From: Nitrososphaerota archaeon
Lineage (GTDB): Archaea; Thermoproteota; Nitrososphaeria; Nitrososphaerales; Nitrosopumilaceae
NCBI GenBank assembly: GCA_028867735.1
Contig: JAGWFW010000002.1
Coordinates: 17,952 to 81,951 of the forward strand
Direction: 5' to 3'
DNA length: 64,000 bases
Shown piece by piece: positions 48,887 to 57,427 of the stretch. Every line of letters starts with the position of its first letter. Positions within the stretch are counted from its first letter, which is position 1. The position numbers and the translations under genes are program-made. The notes beneath the pieces are model-generated. The model worked only from the letters and a program-made list of their open reading frames with translations, searched no databases and was not told the DNA's origin.

Positions 48887-49207
48887 TTAATGCCGGGCTT
48901 CCAATTGAGCGACTTTGGACTTTAGCTGTTCCATATCTTTGATGATGTCTAACTTTTCTGAGAGTGAATCTATTCTAGTAGTAATGCGTTTATCTAATTC
49001 ATCTATTCTAGTAGTAATGCGTTTATCTAATTCATCTACTCTACTTTCAACTTTGGAAATGTCAGCCTTCAACTCGTTTCTAACCGAGTCTATCTTGGTA
49101 TCAAGAGAGTCTATTCTCGTATTGACGGCTTTAATCTCGCCTTCTATCTTGTTAAGTTGTGGCAAAAGGAAGGCTTCAAGTTCTTTCATCAGACCCTTTA
49201 TTGCCAT
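48887..49207 (-). CDS. Small coiled-coil protein (MAIKG family, copy 2)
   Basis: MAIKGLMKELEAFLLPQLNKIEGEIKAVNTRIDSLDTKIDSVRNELKADISKVESRVDELDKRITTRIDELDKRITTRIDSL. Confidence 0.7.
   Translation of the reverse strand: MAIKGLMKELEAFLLPQLNKIEGEIKAVNTRIDSLDTKIDSVRNELKADISKVESRVDELDKRITTRIDELDKRITTRIDSLSEKLDIIKDMEQLKSKVAQLEARH
48968..49033. repeat. Perfect 33-bp tandem duplication inside the coiled-coil gene
   Basis: tctattctagtagtaatgcgtttatctaattca twice in tandem; encodes an 11-aa repeat (ELDKRITTRID). Confidence 0.9.
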
Positions 49208-49304
49208 ATTTCTGATTGGATTTCAGGTCTAATAATGTTAGTGTTTCTTTTTATGTTGATTTATGGTGTAAAGAAAAACAATGAGATATGATGGCAAGGC
49301 TATT

Positions 49305-49395
49305 CCGTTAGACGGGAGATCTCAAGTCGATTCAGACACATAGGTTCAAATCCAGTACTCACAGCTGGCTTGAGTGTCGACTTTACTTCTAACGG
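49305..49395. other. Structured intergenic element with nested inverted repeats
   Basis: CCGTTAGA (49305-49312) pairs with TCTAACGG (49388-49395); AAGTCGA (49324-49330) pairs with TCGACTT (49377-49383); T-loop-like GGTTCAAATCC inside. Confidence 0.45.
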
Positions 49396-49577
49396 TCTTT
49401 AGGCTTTCAAGATTAGTTCGGCGTACTGGATATCATTTCAAAAAGACGGTGTATGGTGGAGTTGAGACAAGACAGAAAATCGAGGGCCGATACCATTGAA
49501 ATTAGAAACAGGTTTTTTGTATGTAATATATCATTACACGCAGATTGCTAAGACCTGTCAGTGTCTGTTGGTACTAG

Positions 49578-50429
49578 ATGGTTATCGACATGGCGTCATA
49601 CTCTGTAATGAACAGCATGGAGCCTACCTCATATGACTATGAGATGTTGCTTGAGAAACTAAAAATCGAGCTATCAAAATTCGGGCTTACATCAAATCAA
49701 TCAAAGGTGTTTCTGTTTCTGGAAAAGTCAGGACCCAGTACGGCCACACAGGTCAGCAAGTCTCTGAAGATTCCAAGAACCGAAACGTACCATCTTCTTG
49801 CCAACCTGCAAAATAGGGGAATAGCTCTTGCATCCTTTGAGCATCCAATAAAATTCACTGCCCTGCCGCTGGAGAAAGCCATAGGGGCCCTCATTAGCGC
49901 TGAAAAAGAGAGGGTAAAGCAGTTAGAGAATCAGGAAAAAAGCCTAGTTGAGCTATGGAGTGCAATCCCAGGTTATAACATAAAACAAGACTATGTCAAA
50001 GACGGCAAGTTCCAGATGCTTCAGGGCATAAACCAGATGACAAGCAAGATAGGCGATATGATAAGTAATTCAAAAAAATCTATCCGAATACTTGCATCTG
50101 AGAAGGACTTTATGAAGTTCTATCATTCGGGATTTTTGGAAAGAATCGAAGATTCAAGTGCAGAGTCACAGCTTATCTCGTCGTCCTCGAAAAACACCCC
50201 GTACATCTTCAAGGGAAGTCTAAAAAACAAGGCAAAAAAAATGCCGCTCAAAATAAAGGAAGAATTGTGCTTTATCATAAAAGACGATGATGAACTGCTG
50301 CTGTTTATGACAAGCCCAAGCAAGCCGTCGCAGGATATCTTTGCAATGTGGACCGATTCCATGTCCATGGTTTACACGTTAAAGCTGCTGTTTGGCTACA
50401 TCTGGTCCAGCTCAAGATACTTTACCTGA
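49578..50429 (+). CDS. TrmB-family transcriptional regulator (paralog C)
   Basis: LEKLKIELSKFGLTSNQSKVFLFLEKSGPSTATQVSKSLKIPRTETYHLLANLQNRGIALASFEHPIKFTALPLEKAI. Confidence 0.85.
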   Translation: MVIDMASYSVMNSMEPTSYDYEMLLEKLKIELSKFGLTSNQSKVFLFLEKSGPSTATQVSKSLKIPRTETYHLLANLQNRGIALASFEHPIKFTALPLEKAIGALISAEKERVKQLENQEKSLVELWSAIPGYNIKQDYVKDGKFQMLQGINQMTSKIGDMISNSKKSIRILASEKDFMKFYHSGFLERIEDSSAESQLISSSSKNTPYIFKGSLKNKAKKMPLKIKEELCFIIKDDDELLLFMTSPSKPSQDIFAMWTDSMSMVYTLKLLFGYIWSSSRYFT

Positions 50430-50497
50430 GATTCGGGCTCACGCCAGTCTGTTGTCATATTTTCTTACACGCCTGCGATTTTATCCATATTGAAACA

Positions 50498-51148
50498 ATG
50501 TATCATGTCATGTCAGGTCTTGACGCACTGATTAGCCAATCCTTTGAAGATACCGTAAAAAGCGCACTTGGCGAGAAAATACTGCTGAAGATAAGGGATG
50601 TAATACTTGAAAAATACGGGATGACAATAAGCGAGGCAATAGGCGACTTTCAAAAGTTCGATCTTGCTTTAAAAGAATTGTACGGCAACAAAACGGATGT
50701 GATTGAAAAACAGATCATAGACAAGATAGTGACATTTGAGGAAAACGAACAAAATGCGAGAAACTGGTTTACAGTGGAAGATGCAATTCTGGCCAAGATA
50801 GTACTCGAGTCTGTTGGCGATTATGACAAAAAAAACATACTGAACACAGTACTTGACGAGCCCAGAGTAATCTCGGATATTCTAAGCATGAACAACATAC
50901 CGCAAACGTCCGGATACCGAAAAGTCAACACATTGATTCAAAACGGCATGCTGATACCTCAGGGCTTTGTATCGATGCATGATGGCAAGAAAGTGACAAA
51001 ATACAAATCTGTTTTTGAAAGCATTATCATAAGGATAGAAAAAAACAAAGTGATGGTGCGGGTCTTGCCGACCAGTGAAGCCATGGCACAAAGCACTATT
51101 TTACAACTGGTTGTAGCACGAAATCACTATGATAAAATCACTGCATAA
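50498..51148 (+). CDS. Winged-helix regulator with N-terminal helical domain (NitrOD5-like, tentative)
   Basis: N-terminal DALISQSFEDTVKSALGEKILLKIRDVILEKYGMTISEAIGDFQKFDLALKELYG; wHTH RVISDILSMNNIPQTSGYRKVNTLIQNGMLIP. Internal ATG at 50498 preferred over the ORF start. Confidence 0.65.
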   Translation: MYHVMSGLDALISQSFEDTVKSALGEKILLKIRDVILEKYGMTISEAIGDFQKFDLALKELYGNKTDVIEKQIIDKIVTFEENEQNARNWFTVEDAILAKIVLESVGDYDKKNILNTVLDEPRVISDILSMNNIPQTSGYRKVNTLIQNGMLIPQGFVSMHDGKKVTKYKSVFESIIIRIEKNKVMVRVLPTSEAMAQSTILQLVVARNHYDKITA

Positions 51149-51271
51149 AACTGGTAATTCAGGCCCATTTCATTTGACGGATAGCTTGCAAAACGGCATC
51201 AACAAAATAACCGTGAAAATCACACGCTGATTTAAATTTGGCAGATGTGACACTTTTCCTAGACCTGACGA

Positions 51272-52549
51272 ATGATACGAATAGAGGCAGAAGTTCCTAG
51301 AAATGATCTGATGGGCGTAAGCGACGCACTCAGGATAATTGATGTATCCATTAACGTATCAAAAGTTAAGGGCAGGGGAAAAGGTGTTGGCTCGAAAGTT
51401 CATGCTGCAAAAGGCACAGAGATGTATCGCTCAGAGTTTCAGGACAAGTATGTAGTGCAGGTGACCGTCCCAGATAACATTGAAAATGACGTGGTCGAGA
51501 TAATAAAATCAAACTCAAAAACAGGCAAGATTACTATATTCCCAGTATCACGCGTGATAGACATTGGCTCGGGGGTGGAAAATGAGCAGGCACTTGCCCT
51601 CAACGAATACGACGGCGTCATACTGACAGCTGCCAAGAACCAGAACACGTCTTTCCCGTTTGGCTTTGCTACGGAAAACATGAAAGTTGCCCTTCCACAA
51701 ATTGAAGGAGAAAAGGGATACTATGACATGTTTGAGAAGAAATTTGTCCCGTTAAATGTGCTCGAATCTGTAATCTATCATGTCAAACCTATTGAAAGAT
51801 TTCAGATTCTCTCTGCAGATGATGCAGTAGTAATAGAGAGCATGACCCGGGTAAAGAGAAACTTTTCACTGTATAAAATGAAAATGTCTGATTCGTATTC
51901 ACAGGCCTTTCTAAAATACGTTGCAAGCAGGTTTCTCAGCCTGTGGCCAGAGCAGGAAATCAACGTCGTAATCCTATATGTGGATATAGTGGGCTCTACA
52001 AAACTTGCAACCCTTCTCAGCTCAGAGGAACTCTCAGGTCTTATCAAGGTATTTTCAGAGGAAATGTCTGTCATAGTGTCAAAACATGCAGGATTTGTGT
52101 TAAAATATGCAGGAGACGCGGTGATTGCATTTTTTCCAGAGCTCAAAGAATTTGGAAACATGGCGGAAAACGCAGTGAGATGCGCAAACTCGATGAATAT
52201 GCTGATAAAATATTCCATCAATCCAATCTTTGCAAGCCTTGGCCTGCCGACCATCAGTGTGAGAATAGGTATTGATGCAGGAAAAAACAGGATAGTCTTT
52301 CTCGGCTCAGATCCAGACCTGATCGGACACAGTATTACAATCGTATCCAAAATACTGCCGCTTGCTCAACCCAATCAAACAACAATCGGTGATGCGGCAT
52401 ACGGATTGCTCTCTTCTGGATTTGCGGAGCAGTTTACAAAAATCAATCCGGACGATAAAAGATGGAATTACACTCATCCTGGAACTGGAGTGGTCTATCC
52501 AATCTATTTTTCAAGATATCTGGTGCAAATATCGGATCTCAAGGCCTAG
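51272..52549 (+). CDS. P-II-like domain fused to class III adenylate/guanylate cyclase-like domain
   Basis: N-term GRGKGVGSKVHAAKGTEMYRSEFQDKYVVQVTVPDNIENDVVEIIKSNSKTGKITIFPVSRVIDIGSG (P-II-like); C-term INVVILYVDIVGSTKLATLLSSEELSGLIKVFSEEMSVIVSKHAGFVLKYAGDAVIAFFPE (class III cyclase core). Confidence 0.8.
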   Translation: MIRIEAEVPRNDLMGVSDALRIIDVSINVSKVKGRGKGVGSKVHAAKGTEMYRSEFQDKYVVQVTVPDNIENDVVEIIKSNSKTGKITIFPVSRVIDIGSGVENEQALALNEYDGVILTAAKNQNTSFPFGFATENMKVALPQIEGEKGYYDMFEKKFVPLNVLESVIYHVKPIERFQILSADDAVVIESMTRVKRNFSLYKMKMSDSYSQAFLKYVASRFLSLWPEQEINVVILYVDIVGSTKLATLLSSEELSGLIKVFSEEMSVIVSKHAGFVLKYAGDAVIAFFPELKEFGNMAENAVRCANSMNMLIKYSINPIFASLGLPTISVRIGIDAGKNRIVFLGSDPDLIGHSITIVSKILPLAQPNQTTIGDAAYGLLSSGFAEQFTKINPDDKRWNYTHPGTGVVYPIYFSRYLVQISDLKA

Positions 52550-52560
52550 AATAGGGCTGT

Positions 52561-53148
52561 TTATTTTTTAAATTTCTTACTTGTGAATCGAGCCAATCCC
52601 ATCCTTCGCAATTCATCTGATTCCCTGATGATTGACTTGTGTTGTTCTTCCTTGTATTTTTTTAATTTTTTCTTGAGATCTGGAAACTCGTTTGCCAAAA
52701 TCTTGATTGCGTAAAGCCCAGCATTTGCCGCCTTGTTTACACCAACAGTCACAACAGGCGATCCTGTAGGCATTTCAGATATAGACAATAAAGAATCCAG
52801 CCCTCCAAAGGCAGAAAACTTGAATTTGTCAGAGTGACCCTTGTCGTTATAAACCATTATTGGTACCCCTATTACTGGGACTATGGTGTGAGACGCAACC
52901 ATCCCTGGCAGATGAGCTGATCCTCCGGCTCCTGCAATTATCACCCTGAATCCCTCAATCTCTGCATGCTTTGCATAGTCTGAGAGTCTTGTGGGGGTTC
53001 GATGAGCTGATACGATCTGATCCTCGTGTTTGACGCTAAACTCGTCTAGAATCACGGCAGCAGAGTGCATGACCTTGCTGTCCGAGCTTGAACCCATGAT
53101 TATGCCAATCAGGGGTTTTTTTGAATAGGCCACAAGTTCATGCAACAC
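52561..53148 (-). CDS. purE: N5-carboxyaminoimidazole ribonucleotide mutase
   Basis: IGIIMGSSSDSKVMHSAAVILDEFSVKHEDQIVSAHRTPTRL; IIAGAGGSAHLPGMVASHTIVPVIGVP. Confidence 0.95.
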   Translation of the reverse strand: MLHELVAYSKKPLIGIIMGSSSDSKVMHSAAVILDEFSVKHEDQIVSAHRTPTRLSDYAKHAEIEGFRVIIAGAGGSAHLPGMVASHTIVPVIGVPIMVYNDKGHSDKFKFSAFGGLDSLLSISEMPTGSPVVTVGVNKAANAGLYAIKILANEFPDLKKKLKKYKEEQHKSIIRESDELRRMGLARFTSKKFKK

Positions 53149-53432
53149 TGAATTTTAATAAAGGTTTTATGAATGACATTCGCTAGTCTTGTTGGAACAA
53201 AACTGTCACATAAGCACAGTAAACCAAAGACGAATGTTAATGACAAATGACGCCGTTGACACAAAGCGACATGCTAGGCAAAAGACCTTTTGCATCTTCA
53301 ACTGCTGTTGAAATGGAAACAAGATGCTGCCAGCAGAAATTCTGACCTGGCATTTTCCAAAAAGAAAACCTCTTCTAGTAAATCTTTAAAATCGCATCAG
53401 AATAGCAATGTTCTTAGTACAGGTTAATCTCA

Positions 53433-54890
53433 TCACGTGTTGCAAAACCAATTGTTTTGAGCACCACCATTATACAACGACTGTATTGCATTAACATCGC
53501 ATTCTGATATGTACGGATGATTTGTTTGAACCGTATCTTGCACCATGTTCTGGGGCCCGTTAGAGTTCGAAAGACCCAAGGCATGACCAAATTCATGCAC
53601 TGTTATTGCCGTAAGCTGACTGTCTGAAAGCTTGTCCGCACCATAAATGGTAATAAAAGACTTTAAGATCTGCGAATTGCCAACAATCAACTTGGTATAT
53701 GCAGAGTAGCCATCGGGATCTTTGCCATTAGACAAAAATATTACAATCTGGCCTGAGTTGTCAGAAGAGTCTGCTATATTGAACTGGTTTGGCACGTAAA
53801 ACTCTGTGTTATTTATTGTATCCAAAGCTCCCTTCCAACCCTTGAAGTACTCTGATTTCTTGTCTGATGTAATTCCATCAAGGAAGGAACTGCCAGTGTA
53901 CAATACGTCTGTTGAGAGAATGGCTTTTTTGATATTGTTGATTTTTTCCTGACTTAGATTGGATAGATTTACTATGTTAACAGTCAACGGCGTTCCTTTG
54001 GCAACATTCCAATGCTGAGTGGCACTTGTCTGTCCTTGCAGATCCTCTATTGAATATTTTGTCTTGATGCCGAGGGTGCCAATCTGATCTGGTTGATAGT
54101 AATTGTCAATAGCATAGAAAAACAAGATTGCAAGTACTGCCAGTGCAATCAGTTCTACTTTCAGCGTGACCCCTGCATTAATTTTTTGTACTACTTTTTT
54201 TATTGTTGTGCTACCATGAGGTACTGCACCTTCCATCCTAATCCTATTGTCGGCTTTTCCACACTGTACGTAATCAAGCAGTTGACCAGAGTTTGTTTTA
54301 CTAGGCTCTGATGATTGGAATTGCCCTGCTATTTCGTCAGGTTCTTTTGCACGTGTTAACAGTTGTGTTCTGGACTGTTCAGCAGATCCGTTTTTATTTG
54401 ATGGCTGCCGGTTTGCCGACATTTCACAGTCAGTGCCTGTTTTCGTAAATGTTACCCTCTCTTTGCGTACAGAGGCATGTCCCTCAATTTGAGAAATCAA
54501 TGCTTTTAGTGCAAATGGTTTGTTCATGACCTCGACTTTTTCTTTGAGGTCACTCAGTTTTTTTATAACATCTGTTCCGTATCCGGTAACGAAGATTATT
54601 CTCTGTTTTGGATCGAGTCTCTGGATCTCTCTGGCAACATCTATGCCATCCATTCCGGGCATTTTTTGATCTAGTATTATTACATCTAAAGGTGGTTCTG
54701 ATACATTGTTATTCTTTAGGTAATCAAAATAAGTTTGTAGACACTCATCACCGCTTCTTGCTGTCGTAACCGCGTATCCAATATTTTCAAGTGCGTTCTT
54801 GTATGTCTCAGTCAAATCTTGGTTATCTTCTGCTATGAGTATTCTTTTGGCCATCCTAACCCATCTGGTTTGAACATGTGATATTTCCAT
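53433..54890 (-). CDS. Response-regulator receiver domain fused through a TM segment to a metzincin-like (matrixin-like) metalloprotease domain
   Basis: REC: ILIAEDNQDLTETYKNALENIGYAVTTARSGDE...VIILDQKMPGMDGIDVA...VEVMNKPF. TM: VELIALAVLAILFFYAIDNYY. Protease: TAITVHEFGHALGLSNSNGPQNMVQDTV. Confidence 0.85.
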   Translation of the reverse strand: MEISHVQTRWVRMAKRILIAEDNQDLTETYKNALENIGYAVTTARSGDECLQTYFDYLKNNNVSEPPLDVIILDQKMPGMDGIDVAREIQRLDPKQRIIFVTGYGTDVIKKLSDLKEKVEVMNKPFALKALISQIEGHASVRKERVTFTKTGTDCEMSANRQPSNKNGSAEQSRTQLLTRAKEPDEIAGQFQSSEPSKTNSGQLLDYVQCGKADNRIRMEGAVPHGSTTIKKVVQKINAGVTLKVELIALAVLAILFFYAIDNYYQPDQIGTLGIKTKYSIEDLQGQTSATQHWNVAKGTPLTVNIVNLSNLSQEKINNIKKAILSTDVLYTGSSFLDGITSDKKSEYFKGWKGALDTINNTEFYVPNQFNIADSSDNSGQIVIFLSNGKDPDGYSAYTKLIVGNSQILKSFITIYGADKLSDSQLTAITVHEFGHALGLSNSNGPQNMVQDTVQTNHPYISECDVNAIQSLYNGGAQNNWFCNT

Positions 54891-55116
54891 ATAGTGTCTT
54901 GTCTGTTTAGAACAAACGCATTGTACAGAATTGCAGACTATATCTTGTCATCTATTGCGTAGATTTTTCACAGGCATTATGATGTTCTCTGTACCTGAGG
55001 GCATGTTTGAAAACGTGTGATGGTCAACAGTGGGAAAACATGGGCGAGAATAAATTTTGACGATAGGCTGGACTTTAGGCTTTTAAATTATATGAACGCA
55101 CATTTTACCATGAATC

Positions 55117-55680
55117 GTGCAAAACTCTCCCCTTGAAGTAAGGCGCGCCTTTGGGCTATTGTTTGTAGGTGTTGCAATATCTGTCGGGGCTGCCTCGATC
55201 CTAAGTGAATCGCTGTTTGAGCACAAGGACCCGCTCTATTATTACGCAATTGTCTGGTTTGGCAGTTTTGCAATCACTTTTGGGGTCATACTTGGCAAGT
55301 TCAGGCACATACTTGCATCAATAAGGGGCAGGATGAAAAACAGCATCCAGTGGCCCCGATATGTCAAAGCAGTCAACGGGCTCTGCTGGGCAGCGCCATT
55401 TGCGTCTATAGGAGCATTTCCGTCCATGTATCAATATCTGATATTACTTGGAATCGGACTGGGCAATGTATCGACGTATGCGTTCATGAAAAAATTCAGC
55501 AGCCTTGCCAACCATGAACAGATAATAGTCGGTGCCATATCTCTTGCCGCAATTCCAATAGCTGTTTTCATAGATACCTCGTTTGTCTCAAATTCTACAG
55601 TAGCAGTGATAGTATCCCGACTCATGATAGCTGCAGCATATGGAACAGGCGGAATTTATGCCCTTGTTGCCAGAAAATAA
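55117..55680 (+). CDS. Multi-TM hypothetical membrane protein
   Basis: 187 aa; about 5-6 hydrophobic helices. Confidence 0.65.
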   Translation: MQNSPLEVRRAFGLLFVGVAISVGAASILSESLFEHKDPLYYYAIVWFGSFAITFGVILGKFRHILASIRGRMKNSIQWPRYVKAVNGLCWAAPFASIGAFPSMYQYLILLGIGLGNVSTYAFMKKFSSLANHEQIIVGAISLAAIPIAVFIDTSFVSNSTVAVIVSRLMIAAAYGTGGIYALVARK

Positions 55681-55682
55681 TC

Positions 55683-56834
55683 TTACTCCAGAGGTTCAAA
55701 CTTTATGGAATTTCTTGCCTTCTCCGTCCTGTCTATCAGTACGTCAATGTTTTTTGTATCGTCGACATCTATGACGTTGATGTGGCCAAGCTTGCGTTGC
55801 GGCCTTGCCTCATCCTTGTTATACATCTTCAGATAGACTCCTTTTTTGTCTTTCAGTACTATAGGCTTGTATCTGCCAACAAAGTCCTTCGGCCCAAGTA
55901 TGTTGCGCATCACTGCATAATGTCTGAGCTTGGTACTTCCCAAGGGAAGACCAAGAATGGCTCTGAGATGCTGTTCAAATTGCGATGTATCGCTAGACTG
56001 CAATGTATGATGTCCAGAGTTGTGTACGCGTGGCGCTATCTCATTAATCAGCACATTGTTATCACGAGTGACAAACATTTCTATTCCAAATACTCCTGCT
56101 CCGTGCAGCACCTCCATTGTTTTTCTAGCAATATTTTCAGCAAGCTCTGCCACTTGCTGGGTTGTCCTTGCAGGGGCAATGGTAGTCTCCAGTATGTTCT
56201 CTCTGTGTATGTTTTCTACTACTGGGTATGTAACAATCTCACCGCGGGTACTGCGTGCCGCAATTACAGATACCTCCATCTTGAAATCAACCCATTTCTC
56301 AATCATCATCTGCCTGCCCTCAAAGAGATTGTATGCAGATTCAACCTGGTCTTCAGATTCTATCTTGAAATTTCCTCTTCCATCATATGCATCTCGTCTT
56401 GCCTTTAGCAAAACCGGATATCCAAACGACAAAATCTTTTTTTTCAGGTCGGAAAGCGACTCTATCTGGAGAAACTCTGGCACCGGGATTCCATTGTCTC
56501 TGAGAAAAGTTTTCTGAGCAAACTTGTCTTGTATTACTTTGAGGGTTGCAGGAGAGGGGTTTACAGACACTAGAGGTTTTAGCGATTCAAGCACCTCGCT
56601 GTTTCCAGACTCTATCTCGTAGGTTATGATGTCTGATTGGAGGGACAGCTCAACTATGGCGTTTTTGTCTTTGAAATCGGCAACAATCTGATCCGTCCCT
56701 GTCATCGCTGCAGGGCAGTTCTTTGTCGGGTCTAAAACTATGACTTTGGATATGTGTTCTGGCATGCTCTTTGCAGCCTCAGCCAGCATCATCCCAAGTT
56801 GACCTCCCCCTATTATCCCAAGAATTTTTGGCAC
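55683..56834 (-). CDS. purK: N5-carboxyaminoimidazole ribonucleotide synthase
   Basis: ILGIIGGGQLGMMLAEAAK; ATP-grasp FGYPVLLKARRDAYDGRGNFKI; NEIAPRVHNSGHHT. Confidence 0.95.
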   Translation of the reverse strand: MPKILGIIGGGQLGMMLAEAAKSMPEHISKVIVLDPTKNCPAAMTGTDQIVADFKDKNAIVELSLQSDIITYEIESGNSEVLESLKPLVSVNPSPATLKVIQDKFAQKTFLRDNGIPVPEFLQIESLSDLKKKILSFGYPVLLKARRDAYDGRGNFKIESEDQVESAYNLFEGRQMMIEKWVDFKMEVSVIAARSTRGEIVTYPVVENIHRENILETTIAPARTTQQVAELAENIARKTMEVLHGAGVFGIEMFVTRDNNVLINEIAPRVHNSGHHTLQSSDTSQFEQHLRAILGLPLGSTKLRHYAVMRNILGPKDFVGRYKPIVLKDKKGVYLKMYNKDEARPQRKLGHINVIDVDDTKNIDVLIDRTEKARNSIKFEPLE

Positions 56835-56967
56835 TATGCAGATTCATCTACGCTTTTAAAAATAGTTACCTTTTGATACATGCTGCAGCAGAACCGGACA
56901 ATCCTCTCTTGTTTGTTTAAAAGTGACGACCAACCTAATATTAAAAGTATAGAGAAAGTATCTGCAG

Positions 56968-57385
56968 ATGTACGACATAGGCAAGGTGTCAAAGAAAGGC
57001 TGTACTGCCATAGTGGTGGACGACGATGAGGATACAGTCAATCTTTTCGCAGAATTTTTGGAAATCTGCGATGTCCGCGTGCTTGGGAAGGCCTTTGATG
57101 GAAATCAGGGCGTCGAGATGTATAAAAAGATCCTTCCAGACATGGTATTTTCAGACGTCATGATGCCCGGATATGACGGGTTTTACTTGTTGCAAAAAAA
57201 TACGCCAAACCAACCCATATACCATAATGGTAATGATCACAGGCGATGTAAGATCGGAAACAATAGACAAGCTGGAGGAACTGAAAGCAGACGCCATAAT
57301 ATACAAGCCGTTTGACATGAAGCAGGTTGTACAAGCAATAAACAGCCTGCTTGAAAGATCTACCTGCCAGACACAGCTCAGATGA
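56968..57385 (+). pseudogene. CheY-like response regulator split by a frameshift at an A7 run
   Basis: Frame 1 ...AIVVDDDEDTVNLFAEFLEICDVRVLGKAFDGNQGVEMYKKILPDMVFSDVMMPGYDGFYLLQK; frame 2 KIRQTNPYTIMVMITGDVRSETIDKLEELKADAIIYKPFDMKQVVQAINSLLERS. The join falls at A-run 57194-57200. Confidence 0.8.
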
Positions 57386-57427
57386 CTTGGTTTTTTACAC
57401 CTGACCAAGACATCGCCGTATTATAAC

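Noticed and set aside
49305-49395. Functional tRNA call for the class II-like element
   Set aside because: T stem (ATAGG/CCAGT) and acceptor do not pair and U33 is absent; kept only as a structured or decayed element.
55782-56517. Plus-strand ORFs 55782-56408 and 56020-56517
   Set aside because: Antisense to purK; Cys/Ser-rich without motifs.
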